NCBI GenBank assembly: GCA_963770635.1
Contig: CAVYQI010000006.1
Location: 496,001 to 560,000 of the forward strand
DNA: 64,000 nt
DNA from: DASZIT01 sp963770635
GTDB lineage: Bacteria > Actinomycetota > Acidimicrobiia > Acidimicrobiales > RAAP-2
Reading direction: 5' to 3'
Under the pieces are notes generated by a model. That model saw only the letters and a list, made by a program, of their open reading frames with translations. It ran no database searches and was not told the DNA's origin. A program made the position numbers and the translations under genes. Below are positions 8,308-18,870 of the stretch, one piece after another; within the stretch, counting starts at the first letter, position 1; each line of letters begins with the position of its first letter.

Positions 8308-10329
8308 TCAGAACAGAGTGGTCATCCCAACGATCGGCTGGTTCAGCTTCTGGCCGCCGGTCGATCCCATGAACGGGGCGTCACCGAAGCTGAAGACGCC
8401 GCCGTCGGAGGCGACCAGCCAGTAGCCCTGCCCGTCGGGGGTCGACGCCATCCCCACGATCGGCTTGTTCAGCTTCTGGGCTCCGGTCGATCCGAAGAAG
8501 GAAGCGTCACCGAAGCTAAAGATGCCGCCGTCGGCGGCCACCAGCCAGTAGCCCTGTCCGTCGGGGGTCGAGGCCATGGCCACGATCGGCTGGTTGAGGT
8601 GCTGGGCCCCGGTGGATCCGAAGTAGCCGGCATCCCCGAAGGCGAAGATGCCCCCGTCGGAGGCCACCAGCCAGTAGCCCCCGCCGTCGGGGGTCGACAC
8701 CATCCCCACGATGGGATTGTTCAGCTTCTGGGCGCCGGTGGACCCGAAGAACTTGGCGTTGCCGAAGCTGAAGATGCCACCGTCGGAGGCGACCAGCCAA
8801 TAGCCCTGGCCCCCGGAGCTGAAGTCCATGCCCACCACCGGCTTGTTCAGGGTCATCGCCCCGGTGGAGCCGAAGAAGCCGGCGTCCCCGAAGGCGAAGA
8901 TCCCCCCGTCGGAGGCGACCAGCCAGTAGCCCTGACCGTCAGGGGTCGAGGCCATGCCGACGATCGGCCGGTTCAGCTTCTGGGCCCCGGTCGAGCCGAA
9001 GAACTGGGAGCCGCCGAAGCTGAAGATCCCCCCGTCGGAGGCGACCAGCCAGTAGCCGTTGCCGCTCACCGGCGGGGTCGGCGGTGGCGGGTTCGGGCCT
9101 CCGGTGTAGGTGAACTGGTCACGGGGGGACAGCACGCTGGTGCCGCCTGGGCCCGTCACCGTCACCGCCACCGTGCCGGTCCCCGGCGGAGAGGTGGCCG
9201 TGCACGAGTTCGAGCTGCAGCTCACGTTGGTGGCCGGCGGGTCCCCGAAGTCGACCCCGGTGGCCCCGGTAAAGCCGGACCCGGTGATGGTGACGACCGT
9301 CCCACCACTGGACGGTCCGGTATTCGGGTTGACCGAGGAGACCGAGGGCGGGGCGGCGGGGGCGGGGCCCTCGAAGGTGCCCTCGACGGCGACACCCGTC
9401 GGCCTGGTTGAGCCCGGTGCACCCTGGTGTGGTGATCGAGGGCGACGTTGCCGTTGGCCCCCGGCGGCGAACTCAGGCACCGTATTGGCGCCCCAGTTGC
9501 CCACGAACAGGTTCCCGGCGGGGTCGACAACCAGACCAAGCGGCGTCATGAGAGCCCGGAGGGTGCCCGGCAAGATGGTGGCGATCGGGGCGACATTGCC
9601 GCTGGCCCCCGGGGCGTACTCGGTGATGGTGCTGCTGGCGTAGTTCAAGACAAACAGGTTCCCCGAGGCGTTGAACGATAATGGCTACCGGGCCACTGAG
9701 GCCGGAGCTCCCGACGCAGATGGTGGCGATCGGGGCGACATTGCCGGTGGCGCCGGGGCGTACTCGGTGATGGTGCTCGTCCCGAAGTTCGCGACAAACA
9801 GGTTCCCCGAGGCGTCAATAGCCAGGCCATAGGGGACAGAGATTGGGCCCGGTAACTCCATTCACGATGGTGGCGATCGGGGCGACGTTTCCGCTGGCCC
9901 CCGGGGCGTACTCGGTGATGGTGTTGTTGCCAACGTTCCCTACAAACACGTCTCCCGAGCGGTCGATCGCCAGGCCGGTCGGAGAGTCGAGAGAGTCCCG
10001 GAGATGGTGGCGATCGGGGGCGGCGTTGCCGGTGGCGCCGGGGGCGTACTCGGTGATGGTATTGCCGCCGAAATTGGACACCCAAAGGTCGTCCGAAGTG
10101 TCGAGAACCAGGGACCAGGGTGATTGAGCCCGAGGTCCCGAGATGGTGGCGACCGGGGCGAGGTTGCCATTGGCCCCGGGGGCGTACTCGGTGATGGAGT
10201 TGCTTGCCTCGGTTGGCCACGTACAAGGTAGGCGCCGCCGGCGGCCGCACTCTGCGGAACCCCACCGACCACGGTCAGGGCGCCGCCGACCAACACGGCA
10301 GCCACCGCCGCCGCGGACAATCTCCTCAC
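8308..10329 (-). pseudogene. Secreted NHL-like/TIG/YWLVASDGG-repeat protein (paralogue 2), multiply frameshifted
   Basis: Reading from a GTG at 10329 (GGAGTAGG upstream) gives a signal peptide with an AAAVAAVLVGGALTVVGG core. Sense then jumps between frames. Repeats of the pattern NTITEYAPGASGNVAPIATI with LxxDxSGNLFVxN, resembling NHL/SMP-30-type propeller blades, are split over all three frames between about 10270 and 9380. From about 9360 to the stop at 8308 one open frame carries a TIG domain and six YWLVASDGG repeats. I count at least six shifts. Some lie where repeat copies differ only in G/C run length, for example ccggggcg near 9753 against ccgggggcg near 10039. The net length is a multiple of three. 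It is either a decaying gene or a poorly resolved consensus. Confidence 0.65.
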
Positions 10330-10469
10330 AGACCTACTCCAAGTCCGCCGGTAGTGGGTCCGATTGTTGAATTCCCATGGGTGGGGGTCCTTGCATATTG
10401 GCAGCGGAGAACAGTCCGCGTCGCCACAGTAACCCATGACCTCCCTTATAGCGGCGAATGGCGGCCCGC

Positions 10470-12161
10470 TCAGAACAGGGTGGTCATCCCCACGATCGGC
10501 TGGTTCAGCTTCTGGGCTCCGGTCGATCCCATGTACGGGGCGTCGCCGAAGCTGAAGATGCCGCCGTCGGAGGCGACCAGCCAGTAGCCCTGACCGTCGG
10601 GGGTCGAGGCCATCCCCACGACCGGCTTGTTCAGGGTCTGGGCGCCCGGTGGAGCCGAAGAAGGCGGCGTCACCGAAGCTGAAGATGCCACCGTCGGAGG
10701 CGACCAGCCAGTAGCCCCCACCGTCGGGGGTCGAGGCCATGGCCACGATCGGCTGGTTGAGGTGCTGGGCCCCGGTGGAGCCGAAGTAGCCGGCGTCCCC
10801 GAAGGCGAAGATGCCACCGTCACTGGCGACCAGCCAGTAGCCCCCGCCGTCGGGGGTCGACACCATGCCCACGATGGGATTGTTCAGCTTCATCGCCCCG
10901 GTGGAGCCGAAGAACTTGGCGTTCCCGAAGCTGAAGATGCCACCGTCGGAGGCCACCAGCCAGTAGCCCTGGCCTCCGGAGCTGAAGTCCATGCCCACGA
11001 CCGGCTTGTTCAGGGTCATCGCCCCGGTGGAGCCGAAGAACCCGGCGTCGCCGAAGCTGAAGATCCCCCCGTCAGAGGCGACCAGCCAGTAGCCCTGACC
11101 GTCGGGGGTCGAAGCCATGCCGACGATCGGCCGGTTGAGCTTCTGGGCCCCGGTCGAGCCGAAGAACTGGGAGCCCCCGAAGGCGAAGATCCCCCCGTCG
11201 GAGGCGACCAGCCAGTAGCCGTTGCCGGACGGCGGGATCGGTGGTGTCGGGCCTCCGGTGTAGGTGAACTGGTCAGCTGGGGACAGCACGCTGGTGCCCC
11301 CGGGCCCTTCACCGTCACCGCCACCGTGCCGGTCCCCGGTGGGGAGGTGGCGGTGCAGGAGGTCGAGCTGCAGCTCACGTTGGTGGCCGGTGGGTCCCCA
11401 AAGTCGACCTCGGTGGCCCCGGTGAAGCCGGCCCCGGTGATGGTGACGACCGTCCCACCACTCGAGGGCCCGCTATTCGGGCTGACCGAGGAGACGGAGG
11501 GCGACGGGACGAGAACCCCATAGGTGAACTGGTCAGCCGGGCTGGTGAGCGAGGTTCCTCCGAGTGTGGTGACGGTCACGTTCACCGTGGCTCCAGGGGT
11601 GCCGGCCGGGGAGTTGCCCGAACACGAGGTGGCGGCCGTACAGCTGAAGCCCGGGGCGGCGGTGACGCCGAATTGGACGGAGATTGGCGGAACTAGGCCG
11701 GTGCCGGTGATGGTGACCGGAGTCCCCCCGGTGAAGAGCCCGCCCGTCGGGTTGATGCCGGTGACCGTGGGTGCCGGAATAAAATCAGGTGAACTCGTCA
11801 AACGGGGGGTGGGAAGCGAGGTCCCCGAGGGGGTGGTGACGATCACATCGAAGGGGCCGGCCAGGCCGGCCGGTGAGGTCACCGAGCACTGCGTCGCGGT
11901 ACAACTCCCGATGGTGGCCGGGTTGGCACCGAACGTGACCGAAGTGGCGCCGGTGAGGCCGGTGCCGTTCACCGACACCGAGGTGCCGCCCGTCGTCGGG
12001 CCGGTACCTGGGACGACGCTGGTGACGGTCGGGACGGGGCCCGCCGACGCGACTTCCTGACCGATGAACGGCGCGGTCAGGCCGGCGATTACAAGCGCCG
12101 GAAGCAGAAAGATGAGCCCTCGTCGAACAAACTTCACCTTCGAACGGGCTTGACGTTCCAT
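10470..12161 (-). CDS. Secreted triple-TIG plus six YWLVASDGG repeats protein (paralogue 3), two compensating frameshifts
   Basis: ATG start with GAGGGAG upstream. A basic signal region (VKFVRRGLIFLLPALVIAGL) is followed by three IPT/TIG domains, then the six-repeat module. The frame breaks near 11303, where paralogues have ccggggccc and this copy has ccgggccc (one G short). It breaks again near 10646, where this copy has gcgcccgg against gcgccgg elsewhere (one C extra). The two changes cancel in net length: 1692 bp, exactly 564 codons. With both corrected the protein would have 563 residues. Likely a secreted surface protein; the ligand is unknown. Confidence 0.75.
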
Positions 12162-12749
12162 GTCGACTCCCTCGCGGCCCTTCGATTGGTCCGGTTGATC
12201 CGGGAATTCAGCGAGTCCTCACATTTGCACACTGTGCCCGCGCACTCGACCGCTAAATCGATTTCGGCTATCGATCCCGGATCTTGACGGACCGTAGGTC
12301 GGAAACTCACAACTGTCACACTACCTGTGAACAGCCATCGTCTATGGGCTGATGGAACCCACACGAGGCCCGCAACACTCTCGCGGATCGCCACAACGCC
12401 GACGGGGCATTTGAAATGTCCGGACCCGAACCTCTCCGTGTCAATCGACTGGCGATCTACATCTACGACCTCCATCTACGTCTCCATCCACCAGTACTGG
12501 GTGCCGACCTTCAACCGTTGGCTTCTCCACCACGCCGACCTCGCCTCCGTCTACCAGTGGCACCGGCATTACTTCCAGCCCATCCAGTCGCGCCATCCGG
12601 CGGGTCAATGGCTACTCACGTCTCCCGCTCGCCGCTCGTCCCTCGGCAACCTCGCCGCCGAGTACCAGACGCCATCGTCACCAGACCCATCGGGACCCGT
12701 TCATGGCCGCCTCGATCAGCGACCCTGGCTGCCCATCTTCAGGGGATGG
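12162..12749. other. 588-bp stretch without a supported gene
   Basis: It contains the leader of the 12161 gene and the 3' flank of the 12750 gene. A short reading frame runs in from the right on the plus strand, but I regard it as the complement of the minus-strand membrane gene. The 12440-12500 part is pyrimidine-rich with ATCTAC/CCATC micro-repeats. I see no RNA gene and no clear terminator. Confidence 0.4.
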
Positions 12750-13625
12750 CTACCGCCGCCCAACCAACAGTCCTTGCTGGCGGGCGATCCGGCGGGCACG
12801 GGACCGCTGACCGCTGCGAGCGGTGGACAGCCCCATCAGAACGGCAGCGGCCGCTCCCAGCAGCCCACAGATCACCAGCGAGTCGACGGCCGGCGCGGCT
12901 TTCCCCAGCACCCAGGCCAAACCGACGAACGTCACGCCGCCCAGCGCTCCGACGATGGCGAGGCGGATCCCCGAGCTCGTCCGCCACCGGCCGTTCCGTC
13001 GCAGCGATCTGAACAGCGCCTCGAGGTTGGCGCCGACAAACAGGATCAGGACGATGACAACGACGCCGGGGACCGTGGCAAAGCCGACCCCGGTAGGGGA
13101 CATGGTGAACTGCTGGCTACCGGCCGGGGCGCCGTTTGATCCGACCAGTTGAAGAGTGGCGTCGACCTTGCCCGGGATGAGGTAACGGGGGGAGGCAAGC
13201 ACGGTGGTGAGGTGGAGACTGCCCGACAGTCCGCCGGTGATGGCGGTCAGCGGTCCGGCGGCGGAGTTGGCGATCTCAGCGCCAAGAACGGTGAGCTTGA
13301 TGCTGGCGCTCGCCGCCCCGGGGACGCCAGTGATCACAACCGGTACCGGGTTGTCCACGTTGAGTTTGACGTTGCCTCCGTTGGTGACGTCGTGCCCGGC
13401 CACGGAGACCGTGGCGCCGGCGGGAAGAGACCGCGAATGGGTGGCGGACCCCCAGCCAAGGAACGCCGCCACCACCACCAGGACGCTCAAACCGACCACG
13501 AGAAGCGACAGGACCCAGGGCCGTGGAGGGAGGTCGAGGACCTGGCGCACTGGGACCGGTGGCTCGTAGTCGGGTGAGTCGCCGCCCGGGTGGTCGGGCG
13601 ACGCACCGCCCACGTGGTCGGTCAC
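12750..13625 (-). CDS. Membrane protein with exported domain, coupled to the kinase gene
   Basis: 291 residues from a GTG that overlaps the kinase stop (GTGA). About 45 polar residues precede a membrane helix (WVLSLLVVGLSVLVVVAAFL). A probably extracytoplasmic domain of ~130 residues follows, with Ig-like or jelly-roll-like strands (SLPAGATVSVAGHDV). Near the C-terminus there are further hydrophobic segments (VVVIVLILFVGANL, AIVGALGGVTFVGLAWVLG, VICGLLGAAAAVLMGL) and a basic tail. I know no family. Alternatively, kinase and membrane protein were one receptor-kinase polypeptide split by a frameshift, since the residues just upstream in this frame also read plausibly. Confidence 0.7.
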   Translation of the reverse strand: MTDHVGGASPDHPGGDSPDYEPPVPVRQVLDLPPRPWVLSLLVVGLSVLVVVAAFLGWGSATHSRSLPAGATVSVAGHDVTNGGNVKLNVDNPVPVVITGVPGAASASIKLTVLGAEIANSAAGPLTAITGGLSGSLHLTTVLASPRYLIPGKVDATLQLVGSNGAPAGSQQFTMSPTGVGFATVPGVVVIVLILFVGANLEALFRSLRRNGRWRTSSGIRLAIVGALGGVTFVGLAWVLGKAAPAVDSLVICGLLGAAAAVLMGLSTARSGQRSRARRIARQQGLLVGRR

Positions 13626-14722
13626 TCTCGGGCGGATGACGGCCACGTCCGGCGGGTGTCCGAAGCCGGTCCATTCCCTCCGCCCTGGCCCGGCTCTCCC
13701 GACACTCGAATCGTCTCGGGGTGGCGGCTCCCGGACCCGCCGCTGGCCGCCGATGCCAAGGGGGTAGAGGGTGCCTCGGACGCGGCCGATGCCCCGGGGG
13801 CGATCGGGACCTCGAGGCTGCTCTGGATGCGTCCCGCCGCCAGCACCGGGACTCCGGTCCGTGAGAACCAGCCGGCGCCAAATGCAGCCGAAGCCGCCTC
13901 GCCGACCGCAACGCCGAATTCCTCGGCAGTGGCATACCGTTCGGTCTGGGAGCGGGCCAACGCTCGCATGACCACCTCGGCCAGCCGGGTGGGGACGGCC
14001 GGTGCGGCGTCCTCCAGGCGGACGGGATCGTCGTGGACGTGTCGGTAGACGATGGCCAGCCCGCCGCCATCCTCCGAGAACGGGAGGCGGCCGGACAACA
14101 GCTCGTAGAGCATGACGCCGGCTGCGTACACGTCCACCGCAGGGGTCAACTCCCCACCTTCGGCCTGCTCCGGGGCCATGTAGGCAGGAGTGCCGAGGAT
14201 GCCGCCTGAACCCGTCACCAGGGCGTCGTTCCCTCCCACCACCTTGGCAATCCCAAAGTCCGTCAGCTTGAGGTGCTGGGCCGAGGAGAACAGCAGGTTC
14301 TCCGGTTTGACGTCCCGGTGGAGGACTCCGTTCTCGTGGGCGTGATGCAGGGCGGCGGCGGCGGCGGCCGTGATGGCGCAGGCCTGCTCGTAGCTGATGC
14401 CCTGCTCTTGGAACCGCTCCCAGACCGTCCCGCCACCAAGGCTCTCCATGACCAGCAGGCACAGCCCCCCCTGCTCGACATAGTCGTAGACCGGCACGAT
14501 GTGGGGATGGTCCAAGGACGCCAGCACCCGGGCCTCGATCACGAAACGAGCCTGGACCTCGGCGTTGTCAACTAGCCAACTTGGAAGCTCCTTGATGGCG
14601 ACCGGCCGGTCCAGGCGCAGGTGCCGTCCGGCGTAGACAATCCCGAAGCCACCGCGGCCAAGTTCCCCGTCGACCTGATAGTTCGGGAGGGCGGCGGCGA
14701 TCGCGTTGATGTTGGAGGTCAT
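13622..14722 (-). CDS. Ser/Thr protein kinase (PknB-like catalytic domain)
   Basis: 366 residues. The catalytic domain spans about residues 13-275: glycine loop GRGGFG, ATP lysine in VAIKEL, catalytic loop HRDVKPENLL, DFGIAK, activation segment GTPAYMAPEQ, then VDVYAAGVMLYELLSG. All catalytic residues are present, unlike the homologue at 5918. The last ~90 residues are Ser/Pro/Ala-rich with no membrane helix. It starts three bases after the stop of the upstream membrane protein gene and overlaps the downstream one by four bases. Operon context suggests that it phosphorylates or senses through these membrane and surface proteins. Confidence 0.9.
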   Translation of the reverse strand: MTSNINAIAAALPNYQVDGELGRGGFGIVYAGRHLRLDRPVAIKELPSWLVDNAEVQARFVIEARVLASLDHPHIVPVYDYVEQGGLCLLVMESLGGGTVWERFQEQGISYEQACAITAAAAAALHHAHENGVLHRDVKPENLLFSSAQHLKLTDFGIAKVVGGNDALVTGSGGILGTPAYMAPEQAEGGELTPAVDVYAAGVMLYELLSGRLPFSEDGGGLAIVYRHVHDDPVRLEDAAPAVPTRLAEVVMRALARSQTERYATAEEFGVAVGEAASAAFGAGWFSRTGVPVLAAGRIQSSLEVPIAPGASAASEAPSTPLASAASGGSGSRHPETIRVSGEPGQGGGNGPASDTRRTWPSSARE

Positions 14723-14725
14723 GGG

Positions 14726-15969
14726 TCAGGATGCTTCGCCGGTCCCGGCGGATGGCGCGTCCCGAGAAGGAGCGGAGGGACCCGGTGTGGTGGACGGGTT
14801 CGGTGCCGCCACCGTCGGAGGAGCCGGCTTACGGTCCCCCTTCGCCGTCGCCGGGGATTCCGAAGCCGGGCCCGCGGTCTTCGGCGCCCCGGTGGACGGG
14901 GCCGCGGTCTTGGGTGCCCCGTTGGACGGGCCCGCAGTCTTCGGTGCTCCAGCTGATGGGCCCGCGGTCTTCGGCGCCCCGGTGGACGGGCCCGCGGTCT
15001 TCGGCGCCCCGGTGGACGGGGCCGCGGTCTTCGGCGCCCCGGTGGACGGGGCCGCGGTCTTCGGCGCCCGGTCTTCGGGGAGGCGTCGCCGGAGCCCGGG
15101 TCGCAGCAGGCGCCGGGCGCGCCGGCGGGGGTCGAGCCAACTGACGCCGGCGTCGCGCCTGTCAACGCCAAGGCCAGGTCCTCATCATCATCATCAATGC
15201 CCGGGTCAGGCGTCAGGAAGCCGACCACGAACAGGATGACGGCGCTGAACACGATCAGCGGTACCCAGTGGCTTACGGAGGGAACGAAGACCCGGGTGGC
15301 CGACAGCGTGAACACCAGGACGAGACCCACCCCTAAACCGGGAACCACGAAGTACAAGCCGCGCCGGAACCGGTTGGAATGGAGCCGATGACGGGCCAGC
15401 TCCAGGAGAACCAGAACAAAGGCCAGCAACGTCAGCAGCGCGACCGCCAGACCGAACACGCCGTAGACGGAGGCAAGCGATCCGCGGACGTCCACCACCA
15501 TGCCCTGGGAAGCCACTACCTGTTGGCCGGGGTTCAGGACCGACAGCGATCCTTGGATGAGACCGGTGGCCTGGCCATTGAGGCCGACGAGGGGGATGGA
15601 GTACCGGTTGGTCACCGTACTGTGCGGGGATACCGCAAACGCCACGGAGTTGTCGAAGGCGAAGAAGGTCAGACCCATCACCACGCCTCCGAGGCGGACG
15701 GTGGCCACATGGACGGTTGCCGACGAGTTGTTCTGGACGGTCACCGCGATGGTGGCCGGTCGCAACGGGTAGAGCCGGACCGGGTTGGACTGGGAAGAAC
15801 CAGCCAGAGACTGGCCGTTGATGCGTCCGGTGAGGGTGACGCCGGTGGAAGCTCCCGCCGGCGTCGCGGTCTCGACCGACATCACCAATAGAAGGGCGAG
15901 GGCGAAACCGACCGCCAGGCGCCGTCCCGGGTGCCAGCCTCGATCAGGCAACGAAGAATCCCGGTTCAT
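14726..15969 (-). CDS. Exported membrane protein with S-T-G-A-P-K-T-A repeat tail, one frameshift
   Basis: A signal peptide (LAVGFALALLLVMSVETATPAGAS) leads into an exported beta-rich domain of ~140 residues. Three hydrophobic helices follow (VYGVFGLAVALLTLLAFVLV, LYFVVPGLGVGLVLVF, WVPLIVFSAVILFVVGFL), then a low-complexity tail. In the opening frame the tail turns into Arg/Pro-rich sequence after about 15069. One extra G at a GGG run there restores 10-residue STGAPKTAAP repeats and a TGA at 14726, three bases before the kinase ATG. The span is one base short of a multiple of three, which fits. Its ATG overlaps the upstream stop (ATGA). Function unknown. Confidence 0.75.
14871..15070 (-). repeat. 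30-bp tandem repeats coding a 10-residue STGAPKTAAP unit
   Basis: About 6.5 copies of a 30-bp unit (key part gcggtcttcggcgcccc on the plus strand), including several near-identical copies and one divergent copy near 14950. They lie inside the coding sequence and keep frame with one another. This is a coding minisatellite, not a CRISPR array, since there are no spacers. Confidence 0.85.
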
Positions 15970-16535
15970 ACGCGCTTTCCTCGCCGGAGCATCAGCTGCA
16001 GGAGAAGCAGACCGGCCAGCACGAAGAAGATCAGGATCACGAAGGCCAGGCTGTCGGGGTCAGCGTTCGTGAGCAGGGTTACGCCGAGGAGGGTGGTCAG
16101 GGTTGGGCCACAGGTGGCCACCACCGGGTACTGGCCCACCGCGAGGTTCGGCACCGTCAGCGGAGCCGAGAAGGCACCGCTCTGGTCGGCCGTCGTCTGC
16201 CCCACCACCTGTCCGGCGAAGCTCAAGACGACGATCGCTCCCGGATCACAGCCCTGCCCGGCGGCGGTGAGGGATGCCCCCGGCGTACCCGACGGACTAC
16301 TGACGGTCAACTGGCGGATCACGGTCACCGTCGGCGGAGTCACCGGTACGGGGGGAATGGGGGTCGGTGTCGGAAGGACCGGCGTGCCGGTCGCGGTAGG
16401 AGGGCCAGGGGTGGGGACGGCCGGTGGCACCGGGACCGGCGTGTATCCCGCGGCCGAAGCCGGAGACGATGTGGTCGTCCCAACTACGAGGCCAAGCGCT
16501 GCGACTAAGACGATCGCCCCACAGGAGCTTCTCAC
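15966..16535 (-). CDS. Secreted protein with Pro-rich stalk and C-terminal membrane anchor
   Basis: 189 residues from GTG with GGAAGGG upstream. A signal peptide ends near PASAAG, then a Pro/Thr/Val-rich stalk of ~40 residues, then a beta-rich domain (SSPSGTPGASLTAAGQGCDP...) with two cysteines. It ends in a TM segment and basic residues (FVILIFFVLAGLLLLQLMLRR). The last ~36 residues are almost identical to those of the protein at 18871, including the preceding TLLTNADPDS. It is probably a surface protein anchored by its C-terminus. It is the first gene of the kinase operon and overlaps the next gene by four bases. Confidence 0.8.
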   Translation of the reverse strand: MRSSCGAIVLVAALGLVVGTTTSSPASAAGYTPVPVPPAVPTPGPPTATGTPVLPTPTPIPPVPVTPPTVTVIRQLTVSSPSGTPGASLTAAGQGCDPGAIVVLSFAGQVVGQTTADQSGAFSAPLTVPNLAVGQYPVVATCGPTLTTLLGVTLLTNADPDSLAFVILIFFVLAGLLLLQLMLRRGKRV

Positions 16536-16865
16536 TCGAACCCTTCCGCTTCACGCCAGCAGAACCAGCCAGAGACGGCCGCAGAGACTCGCTCTGGCGG
16601 CGTAGTATATCCCCGGTTACCACACCGCGTATGGCCGACGTGAGACGCCGACTCTTCAAAGGCCCAGCTCTGCTGAGGGGTTCGGGCCCGGGACACGGAG
16701 AAAGCTGCCCTGCATCGGACCTCCCCCACCGGCGGTCGGGCGGGGGCACCTCTGGCTGTTTCGCCACGGCTCCCCCGGGGACCCGAGTGAGCACGGTTTC
16801 CACGGTCACCGTCGACACACAACAACGCAGCGGCTTGGCACCCATCAAGCCCGAGCGCCGCATTC
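16536..16865. other. 330-bp divergent intergenic region
   Basis: It separates the kinase operon (minus) from the DUF2079 gene (plus). On the minus strand a TATACT hexamer near 16605 could be a -10 element for the operon, but no matching -35 is convincing. No gene supported. Confidence 0.35.
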
Positions 16866-18816
16866 TTGGTTGCCCGAATCGGCCGGATCCGGTGCATCGG
16901 CATCGCCGCCCTCGGCCTGCAACTGGTCGGCTTCTTGGTCTGGAGCGTGCTGCTGGCCAGCCGGTACTCGCTCACCTGGGACTTTTCGACCTACCACCAG
17001 GCTCTGTACCTGATCGGTCGGGGCGACTTCAACCCCTTCATCACCGGCCGCGGGATCGTCGTCTGGCACGATCACGGCCAGTTCATCCTCATCCCGCTGG
17101 CCCTCCTCTTCGATCTCTGGCCGCACACAGTGACGATCCTCTGGATGGCGGACCTCTCGGTGGTCGGGGCGGAGCTCATTGCCTTTCTGTGGATGTGCGA
17201 CGTCGTCGAACTCCACTCTTCCGCCCTGCCCCAGTGGGCCCGGTCGACGCTCCCGCTGTTCGGCGTGGCGCTCCTCGTGCTCAACCCGTTGATGTGGTGG
17301 GGGGTCGCCTTCGATGTCCACACCGAGTCCTTCGCGGTGTTCTTCTTGACCTTCGCCGCCTACGACTTCTTCCACGATCGCCGCCGGGCCTGGATCTGGG
17401 TCGTGCTCACCGCACTCTGCGGGGACATCGGCTCGACCTACCTGGTGGCGCTGGCCCTGACCCTCCTGCTCGTCGACTGGCGCCGATGGCCGCGGGTGGT
17501 CGTCGCTGGCCGCCATCGGTTTCGGGAATCTCTTCCTCCTCTCCGCCCTCCACTTCAACGAGGGCTCGATCCTGAACACCTATGTCGAACTGATCCCTGC
17601 CCGGCTGCAGGGCAAACCGCTGGGACTGCCGACCTTCCTCAAGCTGGTCGTCACCCAACCGGCCAAGGTGCTCTCCGTCGTCTGGCAGCGAAGACTGGCC
17701 TTCTTCGGCGCCCTGTCTCCGCCCGGCGTCATCGGCCTCGCCACCCGCTGGACCCTCCCCATCCCGGCCGTCATCCTCTTGGAGAATGGCTTACAGGGAA
17801 GCTACCGGAGCCCGGTTCCTCAGCCTCAACACCGCCTTCCAGAGCCTCGGCGTCTACGTCTTCGTGGCGCTCGGGGCGGTCATGATCTGCACTTCCCTGG
17901 TGGCGGCGCACCCACGGTGGCTACGTAGGGTTGCCGGCAGCGGTCATCATCGTCCTGCTGGTCAACGTGGTCGGTTGGGCGGTCGTCTGGGCGGGCACGA
18001 CTCCGGGAAACTGGATCCGGGTCAGCTCGGCCAGCGCCGCGGTGCTTTCCGGCGTGAACGCACAGATCGGGCCCGACGACGAGGTCATCGTGTCACAAGG
18101 GGTGGTGGGTGCCTTCGCCGGACGGCGCTCGGTCTACCCGATCGTCAATGCGGACCCCGGCGTCTTCCCGATAAACGAGCGGCGGGTCTGGATCATCATT
18201 CTCCCCAACGCCGGTCTCGAGACGGCCAGGGTGAACAACAGCGAGTCGGCCATCGGTTTGGCGGCGGAGCTCCCTGGTGCCCACCTGGTGGCCTCGGCCA
18301 GCGGGGTCTGGGCCTTTCGGTGGGACCCTCCCGCAGGGCACCAAGAAGATCCAACTGTACGCCGGGCCCGATACGCCGGTTCCGGGCTGGACGGTCGCCG
18401 GCGCAGCTGGAAAGGCGGTGACCGACGGTCCGTTACGGTACTGGCGTACGTGGAGCACCGGCGCCACCGGGTACGTCGTCTCCGGGGACTACTGGCCGGA
18501 GACCAACGGTCAATACCTGGCTTCGGCGAACTTGTCCACCACCGGCCCGGCCAACTTCGAAGTGTGGGACTTGACGACCGACATGCTGCTGGCTCGACAG
18601 ACGCTGGTCGCGACGAATGGCCCGACCACCGTGAGTGCGGCGTTCACCCTCTCCCATGCGTTGGGTCCGCAGCCTTTCGGCGGGATCTACCCCTGGAAGG
18701 CCGCGATCGGGCCCCAGCAGGCTCAACTGTCCGGAGACAGCATCGAGATCCGGATCTGGGCGCCGGCGAGCTCGCTGGTCGCCGCCTACTCGGTCCAGGT
18801 GAGCCCTCAACCCTGA
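16866..18816 (+). pseudogene. DUF2079-type polytopic membrane protein, at least four apparent frameshifts
   Basis: The first ~215 residues read as a DUF2079 protein: an N-terminal helix, then TWDFSTYHQALYL and WHDHGQFILIPLALLF, a region in which the family keeps the Asp and His of GT-C-like enzymes, then several helices. Sense continues in other frames: from about 17495 (IGFGNLFLLSALHFNEGS), again near 17790 (FLSLNTAFQSLGVYVF), near 17925 (AVIIVLLVNVVGWAVVW), and near 18335 (GTKKIQLYAGPD). A clean stop is at 18816. The last shift sits in a GGG run. A corrected protein would have about 650 residues with an exported C-terminal domain. It starts at TTG, so the exact start is uncertain. Possibly a membrane glycosyltransferase, by family resemblance only. 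Confidence 0.65.
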
Positions 18817-18870
18817 GGCGCCCACTCGCGACCAGTAGAGAAAGGGGCCCACCCGGATGATGGGGTATTC

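Larger units (their letters stand above)
6796..12161 (-). repeat. Tandem array of three paralogous surface-protein genes
   Basis: Three minus-strand genes (6796-8019, 8308-10329, 10470-12161) share a nearly identical ~900-bp 3' half that encodes one TIG domain and six 42-residue (126-bp) repeats. Their 5' halves differ: a plain signal peptide, NHL-like repeats, or two extra TIG domains. The identity of the 3' halves suggests recent duplication or gene conversion. A fourth copy is at 49627-52302. Confidence 0.85.

Noticed and set aside
12327..13139. Plus-strand frame of 270 codons
   Set aside because: Mostly opposite the coupled membrane-protein gene; Pro/Arg/His-rich without a recognisable domain.
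14871..15070. 30-bp repeats as a CRISPR array
   Set aside because: Units are contiguous without spacers and code for a 10-residue repeat in frame.
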